Both the position numbers and the translations under genes were made by a program. Source: Emiliania huxleyi CCMP1516 (lineage: Eukaryota; Haptophyta; Isochrysidales; Noelaerhabdaceae). From it: 58,252 nt of DNA. Where the stretch lies: assembly GCF_000372725.1 (NCBI RefSeq), contig NW_005202428.1, positions 2,023,874 to 2,082,125 of the forward strand, written 5' to 3'. Positions 30,146 through 41,431 of the stretch are shown piece by piece (position 1 is the stretch's first letter; every line of letters starts with the position of its first letter). The notes under the pieces were generated by a model, which saw only the letters and a list, made by a program, of their open reading frames with translations, was not told where the DNA came from and did not search any database.

Positions 30146-30663
30146 TTTGTTTGAAGTTAAAAGTCGAATCAGAGCGCCGTCGGCGTTGTCCCCGGATTTT
30201 CTCCCCAGGACCGCCCGTCCGGCACCGCTCCGGGACGCACGCCGGCGAAGCACCATCAAGCTGCTGTACGGCCCCGGCATCGCCTCCCCTGGCTTAGCTC
30301 TCAGTCAAGATATTGTGCACATGGGTGGCCTCTACAATATACTCACTGACACTGAACCTCCCAGAGCTCGTCCCGGTCCGCCACGGCCATCCTCGTCCTC
30401 CGGCGGGCCCCCGGCCGCGGCGCGGTGCGGCGGCGTCACAAATCCGACGGCAGAGCACCGGGACGCGGTCGGGCGATCTAAGGCCCAGTGAGGCGTATGC
30501 ATTGCCCATCCAGGGCTATCACCTGGACCCATCAACAGGCGCCTGCGGCGCCGTGGTCAGGAGCCGCTGCTCCAACCTGTTCACACTTTCGTACAGTACA
30601 GTAAAAGTTATAAAGAAACCACAAGCCTGCCCCGCTGCCCTGCTGCCGCGGCCGAGACCACGA

Positions 30664-32463
30664 ATGATTGAGCAGCGCGCCACGCGCGGCCGCTGCGCTG
30701 TCGCCGACCGCCGCCTGCCGGCCGGCAGCCCCGTGCCACGCTTCTCTGGCCTGCCGTACGCGTGCTGCCCGCTGCCGTCACAGCGCGAGCGCGTCTGTGG
30801 TCGCTGCTTTGCCCAGGCGCCGGCGGCGCCTGGGTGCCTCCTGCGTTGCTCAAAGTGCCGGTGGGCGCGCTACTGCTCACGAGAGTGCCAGGCGGGCGAT
30901 TGGCAGCGGCACAAGCGCGAGTGCCGCACGCTCGCCTCCAAGGGCGGCGAGCTCTTGCGGCTGGACGACGCACCCGTCGCCGACCTCTTGCTGCTGGGAC
31001 GCTGCGCGTGGCGGCGGCACGACGCCAGCTCGCCGGACGATGAGGACGCCGCCTTCGATGCGCTCGAGACGTCCCGGCCGACAGAGAGCGACCGTGCGCT
31101 GGCGCGCTTTGCGACGACACTGCCGGGCCTCCTCCCTCCGAGCTGCGACGCGGGCGACGCCACGCGGCTGCTCAGCCAGTTCCGCGTGAACAACTTCGGC
31201 GTAACCAACGAGCTACTGTCGGTGGTTGGCGCGGGCTGCTACCCGCCCGCTGCCCTCCTCAACCACAGCTGCGCGCCGAACGCGGTGCTCTACTACGAGG
31301 GGTCGCGGCTCGAGGTGCGAACCTGCCGCGATGTCGACGCCGGCGAGGAGCTGTGCCACTCGTACGTCGAGCTCTGCCAGCCGACGGCGAGGCGCGGGAG
31401 AGACTCCCCTCCCAGACACTGCCTGGACACTGACCAGACACTGCTGCACAGACACACACTGCTGCACAGACACTGCTGCAGAGACTGCCTCGTCGCTCCC
31501 CAGACTCGCCTCGCCCACCCCGCCCGCACCCGCACCCGTTCAGACGCGCGGCGCAGCTGCGAGAGCGGTACGGCTTCGAGTGCGCCTGCGTGCGCTGCAG
31601 CGGCGGGCGGCGGAGCGACGAGTGGCGACAAGTGCCGCCAGCCTCCCTTGAACCGTCTCGGAGCCTTCCTGTCAGGCGGGCTTCGGAGCCGCGCGGGCGA
31701 GGACGTCGACGCCGCGATGGAGGCGCCGCACCCATCGTTGGGCGAGGCGGATTGCGCCGACGTGGCTGCTGCGACCGCGGCTGCTCACGCCGTTTGGTGC
31801 GGTGATCAGGCGAGGCGAACGGCGCCGCTGCTGCCGCGCGGCTCGAGCGAGCGGCGGCGGTGCTGCGTCGGGCCGCCGAGGAGGAGGAGGTGGAGGAGGA
31901 GCTCCGGTGGTGCGGCGAGGCGGTGGCGATACGGCGGGCGTGCTGCCACCGGCTCTCGACGCTGCGGTACGATGCGGTCCCCTCACCACCCACACCGCCT
32001 CCCGTCCGCACCGCCTCCATCCACGCCGCCTCCGTCCGCACCTCCTCCATCCACTCCACCGCCGTCCCTCCCGCACCACACACGAGTAGCCGGCCGCCCG
32101 TGAAGAGATCCCAGACCACGGCCAAGCAGCTGGGGACGCGGCCTCCCTCCGCACAGGTACGAGGCGGAGGGGCGGTGCCTCTCGGCCGCGCTCCTGTGCG
32201 GCGACAACGCGGCGGCGCTCGAGTGCTGCCGCGCCCTCGTCTCGTTCCTCGAGGCGGCCCTCGCGCACGTGCCCGCACACGCCCTCCTCGCGCTGCAGCG
32301 TTTCACCCTCTGCGACCTCGAGCTCGAGAGCGGCGACGCGGCCGAGGCGCGGCGGCAGATGGAGGCGTGCGCCGAGGCGGTGGCGATCTCCTACGGCGCG
32401 AAGAGCGCCCTTCGAGCAGCCGCGCGAGAACGGTGGGAGGAGCTCATGTCGGGCGGATCTTGA
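30664..32463 (+). CDS. SET and MYND domain (SMYD-type) protein methyltransferase
   Basis: Four exons (30664-31391, 31544-31602, 31810-31966, 32157-32463) join in frame to 416 residues. The MYND zinc finger, VCGRCFAQ, LLRCSKCRWARYCSRECQAG and DWQRHKREC, has all seven Cys and the His. The SET core follows: FRVNNFGVTNELL, AGCYPPAALLNHSCAPNAVL (the NHSC motif binds AdoMet), CRDVDAGEELCHSYVEL, and the post-SET Cys cluster YGFECACVRCSG. Helices at the C-terminus fit the SMYD helical lobe. Substrates could be histones or other proteins. Introns: 31392-31543 GC-AG, 31603-31809 GC-AG, 31967-32156 GT-AG (flanked by GGTACGA repeats). The ATG at 30664 starts right before the first SET half. Confidence 0.88.
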
Positions 32464-32729
32464 TTTGGCCGATGAAACTCACGGTTCCTGGTCGTCCCTC
32501 GAGTGGTACACGTATGCCGCTCAACGGCCAACGGCAACGCCACACACATGGATTTCGTGCGAGAAAAATAAATGCTGAATCTCGCGCGGAATCTCGACCT
32601 GGAGCATATACAATTTTTGAATTTACAAAAAAGGAAAAGGTAAAGCGTACCCAGCACCCACAAACAGTGCTCCCCAAGAACCCAACAACAAAACAATGAA
32701 CCAGACGCGCATGCGAGAGAGGGCCATCG

Positions 32730-34217
32730 TCACGGCCTGCCGTTTGCAAAGAAGGTGAACCGGTCCATCGTCTCCAGCACCTCGCGCGCATCCTCCTCGG
32801 CGGTCCGCAGCGCGCCGAGCAGCATGACCGCACAGGCGGCCTCGCCCTGCAGCGGCAGCTCGGGCGCGGGCCGGGTGAGCCTGACCGTCGGCAGCGGCGT
32901 GCACTCCTTGCGCGACCGGACGCCTCTCCGCTGCACGCCTGCGAGCGCCGCCTTGGCCTCGCGGTGGGCGCTGACCACGCCTTGAAAGCACTCGACGGCC
33001 GCCGCGTCGTCCTGCTCGGCGCCGTCGCCGTCGAGGTGCATCATTCCGAGCGTCACGAGCGCGCGGGCCTTGATGGCGAGCCCCTCGAGGCCCAGCCCGG
33101 GGAGGCGCGCGCTGCGCGAGGCGGCGAGCAGCAGCGAGGACGCGGATCGCGGCGGCTCGTCGCCGTCGCCAGTGCGCTCGCCGGCGCGCCCGCGCGTGTA
33201 CTTGCTGATGCCAAGGTCGAGCTGCGCGCGCGGCGAGTCTGCCGCCGCCGCGCGGCTCCACGCTCGCCGGGCGGCGTCGTTCCGGCCGAGGGCGCCGCAC
33301 AGGAATGCGATGCACTCGAGCGCGGCGGTCGCGGTGGTGTCGACGGCGGCGGCCAAGGCGCCCGTTTCGGCGGGAGAGGAGGAGGCGACGACGGCCTCAA
33401 GCAGCTCAAGCACGCCTGGCTTGGGCGTCTCCTGCTTTTGGCACAGCCCGTGAGAGCAGGCGCCCGAGCCAGCGACGCGGCAGTATGCCGGCGCCCGCAG
33501 CGCCGCGAAGAAGGGCCGCGGGTGCCAGTCACACGCGGGGACGGAGAGTGGCCAGAGCGCGCACTCCGCAAAGGAGGAGTGCGCCGACCAGAGCGGGGCG
33601 GCTCCCGCGGCGACGCTCCCAGCTCGAGCGAGCGCCGCCTCGTGCAGCGCCGCAGGCGCCTCGGGCGTGCAGCACCGCCACACGGCGGCGATATCAGCGA
33701 GGGAGTGGAGGTGGCCGACGACGCAGCTGATCACGTCGCAGCACAGGAGGTCCTCGAAGGTGGTGGGAGGTGGCGGCGGTGGGGCAGGGTCCAATGGTGA
33801 GGTCGCGAGCGAGGCCGACATAGCAAAAAGAAACCCGGAGTCCACGCGGTTCTTCTCCGCGACGACGGTGCCTCCGGCGCGAAGCTCGAGCTCGACGATA
33901 GAAACCCTCCCCGTCGGTTCTTCTGGACACGGCTCGCCAACCGCGACGACCGCTCGCCGCGGCCATTGCACCAGCACCGCAACCGCCGACCCGAACAGGC
34001 ATCCGGGATTCTCGCCAAAGAGACGTCCGGCTGAGGTCCTCAAACGGGACGAGTGAGCGATGTCGACCACGCCCGTCTTGCCGTTGTGCCGTGGTGCCCC
34101 GACCGCAATGAAGCCTGAGCCGAGCGAGGCCAGGGAGGCGGCGTAGCCGAGGAGCCGGGGCTCCGGGGCAAGCATTTTTAGCGGGCTCGCCACTAAGACG
34201 CCGTGAAGGGAGTACAT
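32730..34217 (-). CDS. FG-GAP / F-box-like / Sel1-like multidomain protein
   Basis: One open frame of 495 residues without introns. Residues 1-110 look like FG-GAP beta-propeller blades (GSGFIAVGAPRHNGKTGVVD, CLFGSAVAVL, AVVAVGEP, TGRVSIVELEL). Around 155-185, FEDLLCCDVISCVVGHLHSL then ADIAAVWRCC resembles an F-box. From about 290 on, TAALECIAFLCGALGRNDAA, RAQLDLGISKYTRG and ALVTLGMMHLDGDGAEQDDA are Sel1/TPR-like helical repeats. F-box proteins recruit targets to SCF ubiquitin ligases. A combination with FG-GAP blades is unusual, and the N-terminal call is the weaker one. A start at the second Met (MLAPEPRLLG) is possible. Confidence 0.55.
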   Translation of the reverse strand: MYSLHGVLVASPLKMLAPEPRLLGYAASLASLGSGFIAVGAPRHNGKTGVVDIAHSSRLRTSAGRLFGENPGCLFGSAVAVLVQWPRRAVVAVGEPCPEEPTGRVSIVELELRAGGTVVAEKNRVDSGFLFAMSASLATSPLDPAPPPPPPTTFEDLLCCDVISCVVGHLHSLADIAAVWRCCTPEAPAALHEAALARAGSVAAGAAPLWSAHSSFAECALWPLSVPACDWHPRPFFAALRAPAYCRVAGSGACSHGLCQKQETPKPGVLELLEAVVASSSPAETGALAAAVDTTATAALECIAFLCGALGRNDAARRAWSRAAAADSPRAQLDLGISKYTRGRAGERTGDGDEPPRSASSLLLAASRSARLPGLGLEGLAIKARALVTLGMMHLDGDGAEQDDAAAVECFQGVVSAHREAKAALAGVQRRGVRSRKECTPLPTVRLTRPAPELPLQGEAACAVMLLGALRTAEEDAREVLETMDRFTFFANGRP

Positions 34218-34389
34218 CTAATTGCGACTTTCTTTCCTGTTGCGAGCCAAGTAAAAAAGAAGAAAGCGTATACGAAACAAGAACACAACGCACTCTCTCA
34301 CATGACAAGCGATCCCACGACAGCGATTGTGGGGACTACATGAACATGATCCGTACACGTGAAGGGTGGAGGGGCCCGTCCGCAGAGAG

Positions 34390-36170
34390 GTCAAGAGGCC
34401 GTTTGCCGCTTGCTTGTTCTTGATCCACTTGGTGCGCATCTTGCGCGCCTGCTTGTTGATGTTGTCGGCGTCGCCCCCGCCACCGCCGCCATGGAGATCT
34501 GCTGCGTGTGGTGGACGACGAAGGAGGAGGCGCTCGCCGACGCCGCCCCGTACACCGGCCGGTCCGTGTTGGTGCCCACCGCTTCCTTGGCGAACACGTG
34601 GAGGATCTGCTTGGTGGGCGGCGCAATCGAATGCCACTCAAAGTTTCCACGAGCATCAGCCGCGTTATGGCTTTCTTGACCCACTTCGCGTCGTAGACGT
34701 AGTACTGCGCCCCCATCCTGCATCCACTTCCAGCCTGCATTCTTCTTGACCCACCCGTCTCCATACGCGTGGTCTTTGACCCATCCGTTTCCAGTCGAGT
34801 GGTCGAGCGGTCCGTCCACCTGACGGCCACGGACGCTCCTTGCACCCCACGACCGCCGTCAACGCCTTGTCCAGCGTGTTTCCAAACCCGTAGAGGTGGC
34901 CCACCGACGCCACATTGCCACCATTGTCCCACGAGCCCCTTCCCCGACGTCGTCGACTTGATGAGCGGGTTCCAGCACTTGACCTCGTAATGCACGCCCC
35001 GCATCGACCATCGTGGCAAAGTCACCCCCCGCCGAGCTCGCAGATGTCAGTCACGGACGTGTCGTTGAGGTGCCGCGTCACCTCGGGCTTTTCCTTGTGC
35101 CCGAGGATGATGCTGCCAACCGAGCGCGCCCGGATGGCATATTCTGGGCGGCCCTTAGCACCCCATTGTGCTTGGAGGTGCGGCCGCCTTTGTTGGAGTT
35201 GGCGAGGGAGTCGCCCTTGTACTCACCCTCCGTGACGTGCACGCCCGCGGCGGCCTTCTCGACGAATGTGGGCGCAATCACCGACAAGTAGAGCCCGTGC
35301 CTGCGCTGTATCGCCGTCAGGAACATCGCCGACACCATCTTCGTGTGTGGTGGAGTCCATCAGGGCGCATGTCGAGCCATCCAGCGGCGCCGAACTGGGA
35401 GATCGAGATGTAGCGAGTCGCCTCCCTGGACTTAATCGCCTCCGACTGCGGCGTGTTTTTGTCAATCTCCTCGCACGCCGCCAGGCACGCGATCCACGCT
35501 TCGTGGGCCCCGACAGCAGCGAGCGTGACCTGTTTCGGGACTGGAGAGGCTTAGGGGACCCCTAGGCTTAAAAGGGTGGGCCCTGGGGCGCCTGCGGCTT
35601 AAACGGCTTAAAACTTGCCCGGGCAAGTTTTAAGAGCTGCTGGGCCGCCAATTCCTTAAACGGTCTTAACCCGCTTAAACGGTGCGGGAGAGCTCCCGAG
35701 GTCGATGGTCCGGGAGGCTCCCGGTAGACACGCCGGAGGCCGGGAAGCGGGCTACAGTCAGCTAGCACGCGTCCCCTATGCGAGTATGGCTCCTGCCAGT
35801 GCACCAGACTTACAGATGTGTCTTCAGAGGCGGGTTTGTGCCTAATAACGGCAGTATTGGAGAAAACGGCGCGGAACCCAGCGACGGCATGCCGGCGAGG
35901 CCGATTTTCTTAAACTGTTAAAAGAGCGCCCCCCCGTGCCTGCAATCTCTTAAATGGCAAGTTAAGCCCTCAAACCTCCTCGTTTCTTAAAAGGTCTTAA
36001 AAAAATCCGGCCCTCAGAACCCTAGGGGTCCCCTAAGTGGAGAGGTGCTCTGCTGCGTGAAGAGGTCGCCAATAGGCGGGATGCGCTGCGCCGACGGCAG
36101 CATGGACGGACAGAAGCGGCCGTACGTGTGGCAGAGGCCAAACTCCTTACACAACGATCTCGCATTACAA
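34390..36170 (-). pseudogene. Decayed copy of a repeated gene, interrupted by a MITE
   Basis: Pieces of one protein appear in order on the - strand but in changing frames. They include CKEFGLCHTYGRFCPSMLPS, QRIPPIGDLFTQQ (upstream of the MITE), VPKQVTLAAVGAHEAWIACL, SREATRYISISQFGAAGWLD, AIQRRHGLYLSVIAPTFVEK, EGEYKGDSLANSNKGGRTSK, EVTRHLNDTSVTDICELGG, YEVKCWNPLIKSTTSGKG, VASVGHLYGFGNTLDKALTA and ASSFVVHHTQQIS. Several frameshifts (near 35340, 35110, 35010, 34920 and 34650) rule out a working gene. From memory, similar proteins occur in many copies in haptophyte gene sets, which would fit a mobile or amplified origin. I cannot check that here. Function unknown. Confidence 0.6.
35550..36037. 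mobile_element. 488-bp MITE with 8-bp target-site duplication
   Basis: Ends are the inverted repeat CTTAGGGGACCCCTAGG (35550-35566 and its complement at 36021-36037). The flanks are a perfect 8-bp direct repeat TGGAGAGG (35542-35549, 36038-36045). The interior is full of TTAAA and CTTAAAAG motifs and has no coding potential. An 8-bp duplication fits hAT-type or other 8-bp-duplicating transposases. Removing the element and one target copy makes the surrounding pseudogene frame continuous, which confirms the insertion boundaries. Confidence 0.92.
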
Positions 36171-36299
36171 GCGACACTCTGTCATGTCATGTCATGTCGG
36201 GGAGGACAAGACGATCCCACGACAGCGAGGCAAGAAACCCAGCGCTAAGAAGCGCGCTTGGTTTCTTTTGGTCGAACTGTGACATTTGGGGTTCGTTGT

Positions 36300-36367
36300 A
36301 AAGAAAGAAAGAAAGAAAACAGAGAAACCAATGGAGGGATGGGAGAACGGCACGCCGCCACCACACA
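36300..36367 (+). mobile_element. Introner-like 68-bp insertion with 9-bp target-site duplication, copy 3
   Basis: The unit (AAAG)n AAAACAG, GGGATGGGAGAACGGCACG and GCCGCCACCACACA is bounded by perfect direct repeats GTTCGTTGT (36291-36299, 36368-36376). Read with its duplication it has GT at 36298-36299 followed by AAAG, a good 5' splice site, and CACACAG at its 3' end. It could therefore act as a 71-bp intron on the + strand. Same family as 17047-17101 and 17128-17216. Confidence 0.75.
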
Positions 36368-36454
36368 GTTCGTTGTCGGCAGAATGCGCAGCGAAAATAT
36401 TTTCTTTTTCGAGGATTCGTCTGTGGATTCCTGCCGAGCGACCATACACTCACA

Positions 36455-38244
36455 ATGTACACACATATGTGCTCCCGCCCGCCCGCGTCGCTCACCAGGC
36501 CGTCTGGGCTCTCGGCCTGGTGGAGCGAGCTCAAGATGATCGGCATCTTTGCCTTCTACCTCGGTTGCAACTTTGTCGTGATTGTCATCCCGGCGGTGGC
36601 TTACGCGGCCTGGCTGGGCGACGCCGTCTCGCGCGGTCTGCTCGCGCTCGCGCTCGTCGACTACGCGGTGCCGCTGCGGCCGGGGCGACCGTGGGTGGCG
36701 TGGTGCGAGCTCACGCGCGTCGCGGAGGGCATCCGGTCGTACTTTGACGCCGAGTGCGTGATTGAGGGCGACTTCCGCAGAGACCGCTCGCACCTCATCG
36801 TGTCTCACCCGCACGGTCTGTTTGGCGCCGGGTACGGCCTCTACGCGCACGAGCTGCGCGAGCGCTTTGGCATGAAACCGCTCTTCACGGGCGCCGACGT
36901 CGTCTTCATGCTGCCGCTGCTCCGCCGGATCATGGCCTCCACCGCCCTCACCCGCCCCCGACACCTCCCCGACACCTCCACGACACTTCCACGACACTTC
37001 CTAGGAGTCCATCCCACCATCCCTGGCAGGTGTGGTGGGGTATGACCATGGTGAGTGCGGCGCCGCTGCGGCGGGCGCTGAGCCAGCCCTGGCCGTACAA
37101 CGCGGTGCAGCTCCAGCCGGGCGGCATCGCCGAGATGTTTTACGGCACCGACTGCGAGCAAATCATCCTCTCCAAGCGAAAGGTGCCTCGGCGCGCAACG
37201 CCGCGCCCTCGCCTCGCCGGGATCTCTTCACGGGCTGCTCCTGTGTTCAGGGGCTCTGCCGCGTCGCGCTGCAGACGGGAGCGAGCCTGGTGCCGTCGTA
37301 CGTCTTCGGGGCGAACGAGGCGCCGCGCCGCGCCTCGCAGCCGAGATGGGGCCGAGGTGGGCGCGAGACGACGCCTCAACGCCTCCCCGCCGCCCTCAGA
37401 TCTACACGCGCTGGTTCGGGCCGCACTCGCTCGCCGCACGCCTCTCCTCCGTGCTGCGCACCTCGCTCGTCGGCTGGTGCGCTGCCCGAGATCTGCCCGA
37501 GATCTCCCCGAGACATGCCCGAGATCCTACGCTGCGTCGGCTGGTGCGCCAGCACAGCGGCGACCAGTGTAGCCGCGCGCCAAGTGTGTGCCGGCACAGC
37601 GGCAACTAGTGCGAGTGAGCAGCCCTAGTCGCGCTAGCAAGCGGTGCTAGACATGTCCTGCAGGTCCGGCCGGTGGGGCGTCCCCTTCTCGCCCCTCCCC
37701 GTGCGGGGGAAGCTGGTGATCGTGCTCGGCGCGCCAATCGAGGTGCGGCGGGGGCCCCAGATGTGGACACACAGACACCGTGAATTCGGACAAGCGCTCG
37801 AGGGTACGTATCAGCTGTGCTCGGCCGCGTTCGCGCACTCGTTGCCCCTGCGTCGATAGGTGCCGCGAACGGAGTCGCCGACGGACGACGAGGTGGACGC
37901 GCTGCACGCAAGGTGCGTTTGGAGAGAGGCGGCGGGGGGCGGTGCTGGGAATGCGGCGCCAGCTCCTGCTTGTGTTTGGGTGAGGAGATGCGCGAGGAAC
38001 TGCCTTGCCCTGCCCTCGCCCCACCACTGCGTGTGCGCGCGTGTGGAGAAGCTCTCCTCCACCTCGCCGTAGTCCACCTCTCCGTAGGTACGTCTGCGAC
38101 CTGCGCGACCTCTTCGAGCGCAACAAGGGCCGGATGGGCGCCGAGTGGGTCGCCGCCAGAGGGAGCCTCTTGCTCGAGGACGAGGCGCCCGGCGAGGCGT
38201 CCGCGCGCCATAGTGGCCCGCCGGCGCGCGCCAAGGTCGAGTGA
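36455..38244 (+). CDS. DGAT2: Diacylglycerol O-acyltransferase type 2
   Basis: Seven exons (36455-36934, 37030-37182, 37251-37319, 37400-37476, 37664-37742, 37860-37912, 38088-38244) join in frame to 355 residues. It makes triacylglycerol from diacylglycerol and acyl-CoA in the ER membrane. An N-terminal membrane hairpin (MIGIFAFYLGCNFVVIVIPA) precedes IEGDFRRDRSHLIVSHPHGL with the family motif HPHG, then YNAVQLQPGGIAEMFY (PGG block), IILSKRKGLCRVALQTGASL, VPSYVFGANE (equivalent of the VP-FGE block), RWGVPFSPLPVRGKLVIVLG and APIEV. The C-terminal residues RYVCDLRDLFERNKGRMGAE fit the family end. Introns 1 (36935-37029) and 3 (37320-37399) are GC-AG, the other four GT-AG. Intron 6 holds a diverged SINE-like repeat. 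Wax-ester synthase or monoacylglycerol acyltransferase activity cannot be excluded. Confidence 0.9.
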
Positions 38245-39336
38245 AGGGCGTGGAGGACGGAGCGGCGAGCTGCGCGAGCTCGAAGCAGGTGGAGGGGTGC
38301 TGCGTTGCCGCCGTGCGTCGCACCCGGCTCGTTAGGTAGACTTTGCTCGCGGGACGCGGCTCAGCTCTCGCAGCCCCCAGGACGGTCCGCGCGCGCGACC
38401 CAATCAGCAATCAAACACACTTCGGGTGTACAGTTGAGTGACGATCCCCGCGCGTGCCGTTCGATGCCGTGTATCTGCCCCCCCCCTCGAGATTTCCCGC
38501 TGGCCAGCGTGCGTTGTGTTGCGACACCCGCGTTGCGGTCGACACCTGTACATAGAGAGTTTAGTACGTGCCTTTGATTCCGGTGAAGAAAATCTGATCG
38601 CAAACTGACTTTTCGGTCAATAATTGTCGTCAAAAAACAACTACCCGGCTAGCGCGCGGCCCCGAGAGCACCGTCTAATAAGAGGCAAACCGCAAAGCCA
38701 AACCCCACTTTGGGACCTATTTGAGGCGGTGTGACGGCACTCACAGGGCACGGGAAGCTCTCCCGCCGCGTCTGCGTGGCCCGCCCGAGCCGCGGGGAAC
38801 GGCGCGCGCCCCTCCCGGCGGAGCTGGGTGCGGCGCAGACGGGCCCCGAGTCGGTTCCGGGGCCGATTTGGGGCCGTTCTGTCTAGTTTTGAGCTGTTTA
38901 ACGTTGGGAGCTGAACAGTGTTGCTAGTGTTACGCCGCAGCACCACACTGCGCACGCTTCTGTCGCGCGCTCGCCTCGCTTTTGCTGCCCACGACGCCAC
39001 CCTTCACGCGGCGTCCGCCGCGGTGGGGACCTCCATGTGAATCGCCAGTCCTCAATCCCCTTGCTTGCCCCCGCGTACGTCCCGTGACATTTGGCCCACA
39101 TGTGTGTGACATTTTGCAACTGGTACTGTGACATTTCACTCGCAAATGGGACCCGAATGGGACCGGAACGAATATTGGGACCCGGGTCCCACTGGGACCC
39201 AGGCGCTCTCCTGCCGCTGGCGTGCTCCGCCGACCCCGACCGTCGGCGCTGCACGTGAGGCATAGCTACCCCAACGCCCTGCGAGCTTCCCCGCGCGCGC
39301 TGGGCGCCTCGGCGACCCCCCTCGCGAACCCTGTAT

Positions 39337-39420
39337 TGGAGCACTTGGAGTGCAGTCGGCAACCTCACATCCAGGGCCGGTGAGCTGAGAAGCGCATCCA
39401 GCGGGCCGGATGATCGGTAT
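39337..39420 (-). repeat. Dispersed repeat shared with 25979-26061
   Basis: Reverse-orientation copy, with GGAGCACTTGGAGTGCAGTC and CATCCAGCGGGCCGGATGAT. Confidence 0.8.
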
Positions 39421-40626
39421 CGGGTTACGGGCTAGAGAGCCCTAGCCCCGGGGGTGCGCGTTCGCAGGGCAAGGGCCTTAAAGTAAACACGGGTCTCCGA
39501 GGGTTAGCTCCGCGCTCCAGGTTTCCCCTAGCAGCAGAACGCCCCCTCTACTCGGAGCTAGTAAACACTCGACACGGACTCGACACGGACTCGACGCCCG
39601 CCCACAGTTACTTTTTTTAACAGTAACAACAGAACAAGAGATTTCTGGTTGGTTTTCTAAAATCTCTCTCAGAACAACAGTGGGGCTCCCCAACATGCAA
39701 CAACAGTAGCTAACGTTAGGCCGGCTGAACAACAATAAGGAAGGCCTGTGGCAGTGACCCACGACGATCTCCAGCGTCCAGTGCGGGTAATACCCCGAAA
39801 ATACCCGGGAAAACGATTTTCGGGGTTTACCCGGAGTTTTTGCCATTTTCTGCTTGCTGGCCGCTAAACGACAGTAACAACAGTAACAAACAGTAACAGC
39901 ATGCTGCATGGGCTGGGATGAACACTTGGGCCCGTGAGGCCATGGGAACGCCCTCGGATTGTACAGCACAGTCCACTAGCCGCCGAATACAACTGAAATA
40001 CGCCGAAATTCGGACAATGTCTAGACACGACGCCCGCCACATGACGCCCACCGCAGCCGCGTTGGTCGGCGCGCGCCGACGCCGACCATCACCACCGACC
40101 GACGGCTCGCACGGCCGTGCGGTGAGCAAAAATTTGGGTCGCTGCGCGCCTGCGCCGGATGCTCTGCGACGTCTGGACGCTCGCCAGAAACGCCAGGAAG
40201 CTTGCTCCACCCCTTAACCCGAGGGCGAACTTCAGTTTTCAGCAACCTCTACAACGCTCCGATCAACTCCTCGATCTCATCTCAACATTACAATTCACAC
40301 ACAAACAAACAAACACACACACACACACACACACATACAAACACACACACACACACAACTCCTTCCCCCCCCTCTCTCCCCCCTCCCCCCTTTCTCCTCA
40401 CCCCACACATTCCCCCATACCCCCACACCCCCTCCCCTCACCAATTAAATTATATATCTCCCACAATCTCGATCCTTGCGTGTGTCGGCAAGGGAGAAAA
40501 CGGCCACAAGAGGAAAACATGCGTCACACCTGAGCGAGCCCGCCAACAGCTGGCTCTTTCACCTGCAAGTAGCAGACGCTGAAGGCGCTGAAGACGCTAA
40601 AGACCGCAAGGGCACACGACCTTGCC

Positions 40627-40677
40627 GCGGCCAGTGCTCAACTGTAGCACCGGGCCTACAGCGAGGAGTGATGCGGT
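40627..40677 (+). repeat. Dispersed repeat shared with 48027-48079
   Basis: CGGCCAGTGCTCAAC, then TACAGCGAGGAGTGATGCG. The second copy has CGGCCAGTGCTCAACGTGGA and CCAGCGAGGAGTGGTGCG. Confidence 0.7.
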
Positions 40678-41431
40678 AATTGCCGAGGCAGTGATTCCCG
40701 TACAGTGGAGGATTCGGTGTCAAAACCGAGCCAAACCAGGCTGAAACGGCGCGGGAGCTCACAGCGTGCCTCACTGGAGTCTCGCGAGTGCTCCAAGGCG
40801 AGCAGAGCGCGAGGGCCGATTTACGTAGACGCCTCAGGCGTTGGCGGGGCTAGTGCCAGCCAGCCGCCGAGGATGAAGGCCGAGCTCGACGGGCGGATCC
40901 GTTGCTCGCTGTCTTTGTGGTCACATACCGCCGTCGGTCTCCTGTTGTCCAGCGCGGTAGAGGTTGTTGGAACTGTGTGGACCGCCACGGCGCCGGCGGA
41001 GGTGTGGGCGGCGGTTCTGCTTGGGGTAGGGCTGTCGCCGCCCGCTCGTTATGCCGAGACCGCTTCTTCTTGCGCCGCCTGCTGTGGTCGCCGCTCATGT
41101 GCAAGCCGCGAGGTGCGTAGCCAGCCAGATCCAGCTGCGCAACGCGAGCGGAGCGAGCGAGTCGACGAAGGTGCCCGTCCGTTGCTATGTAACCGTGCGT
41201 CTCTCGCAGTCTCGCTTCACGGCGTCGCTGTGATGAAGGGCTCACCGCGCCGATTGCTTGATTGTTGAGAAAATGTTTCGAGCGTGCACCGTGCGTGTAT
41301 AACGTGCGTTGGTCGTGTCGGCTTGGGCCGCCATCCGTCTTTCTCAAAAAATCGAGACAACTCTGGTTTGGTTGGAGACGGCCTGGCTGGCAGTCAGAAG
41401 GAGGCGGCCCACGACCGGGCAATTTAGATAG

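Larger units (their letters stand above)
28879..30663. other. Repeat-rich intergenic region
   Basis: No convincing gene. It holds CTTAGCCCTAGCCGGAGCTA and CTAACCCTAGGAG blocks (29440-29540), a dispersed repeat (29714-29801), a tandem pair with AGCTCTTACGAACATA and GTGAACTGCTGACAGGGTTT (about 29808-29925), and a strong hairpin at 30107-30145. The AT-rich stretch 29640-29660 (TATATATTTTTTT) is unusual for this GC-rich DNA. Confidence 0.5.
38245..41431. other. Long gene-poor region
   Basis: About 3.2 kb without a supported gene. It contains a repeat at 39337-39420 (partner of 25979-26061), a hairpin with an 11-bp stem ACCCCGAAAAT (39792-39802 against 39816-39826), clusters of ACAGTAAC at 39610-39640 and 39870-39900, a CA microsatellite and pyrimidine tract at 40305-40450, and a repeat at 40627-40677 shared with 48027-48079. 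Open frames on both strands look like GC-driven noise. Confidence 0.5.
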
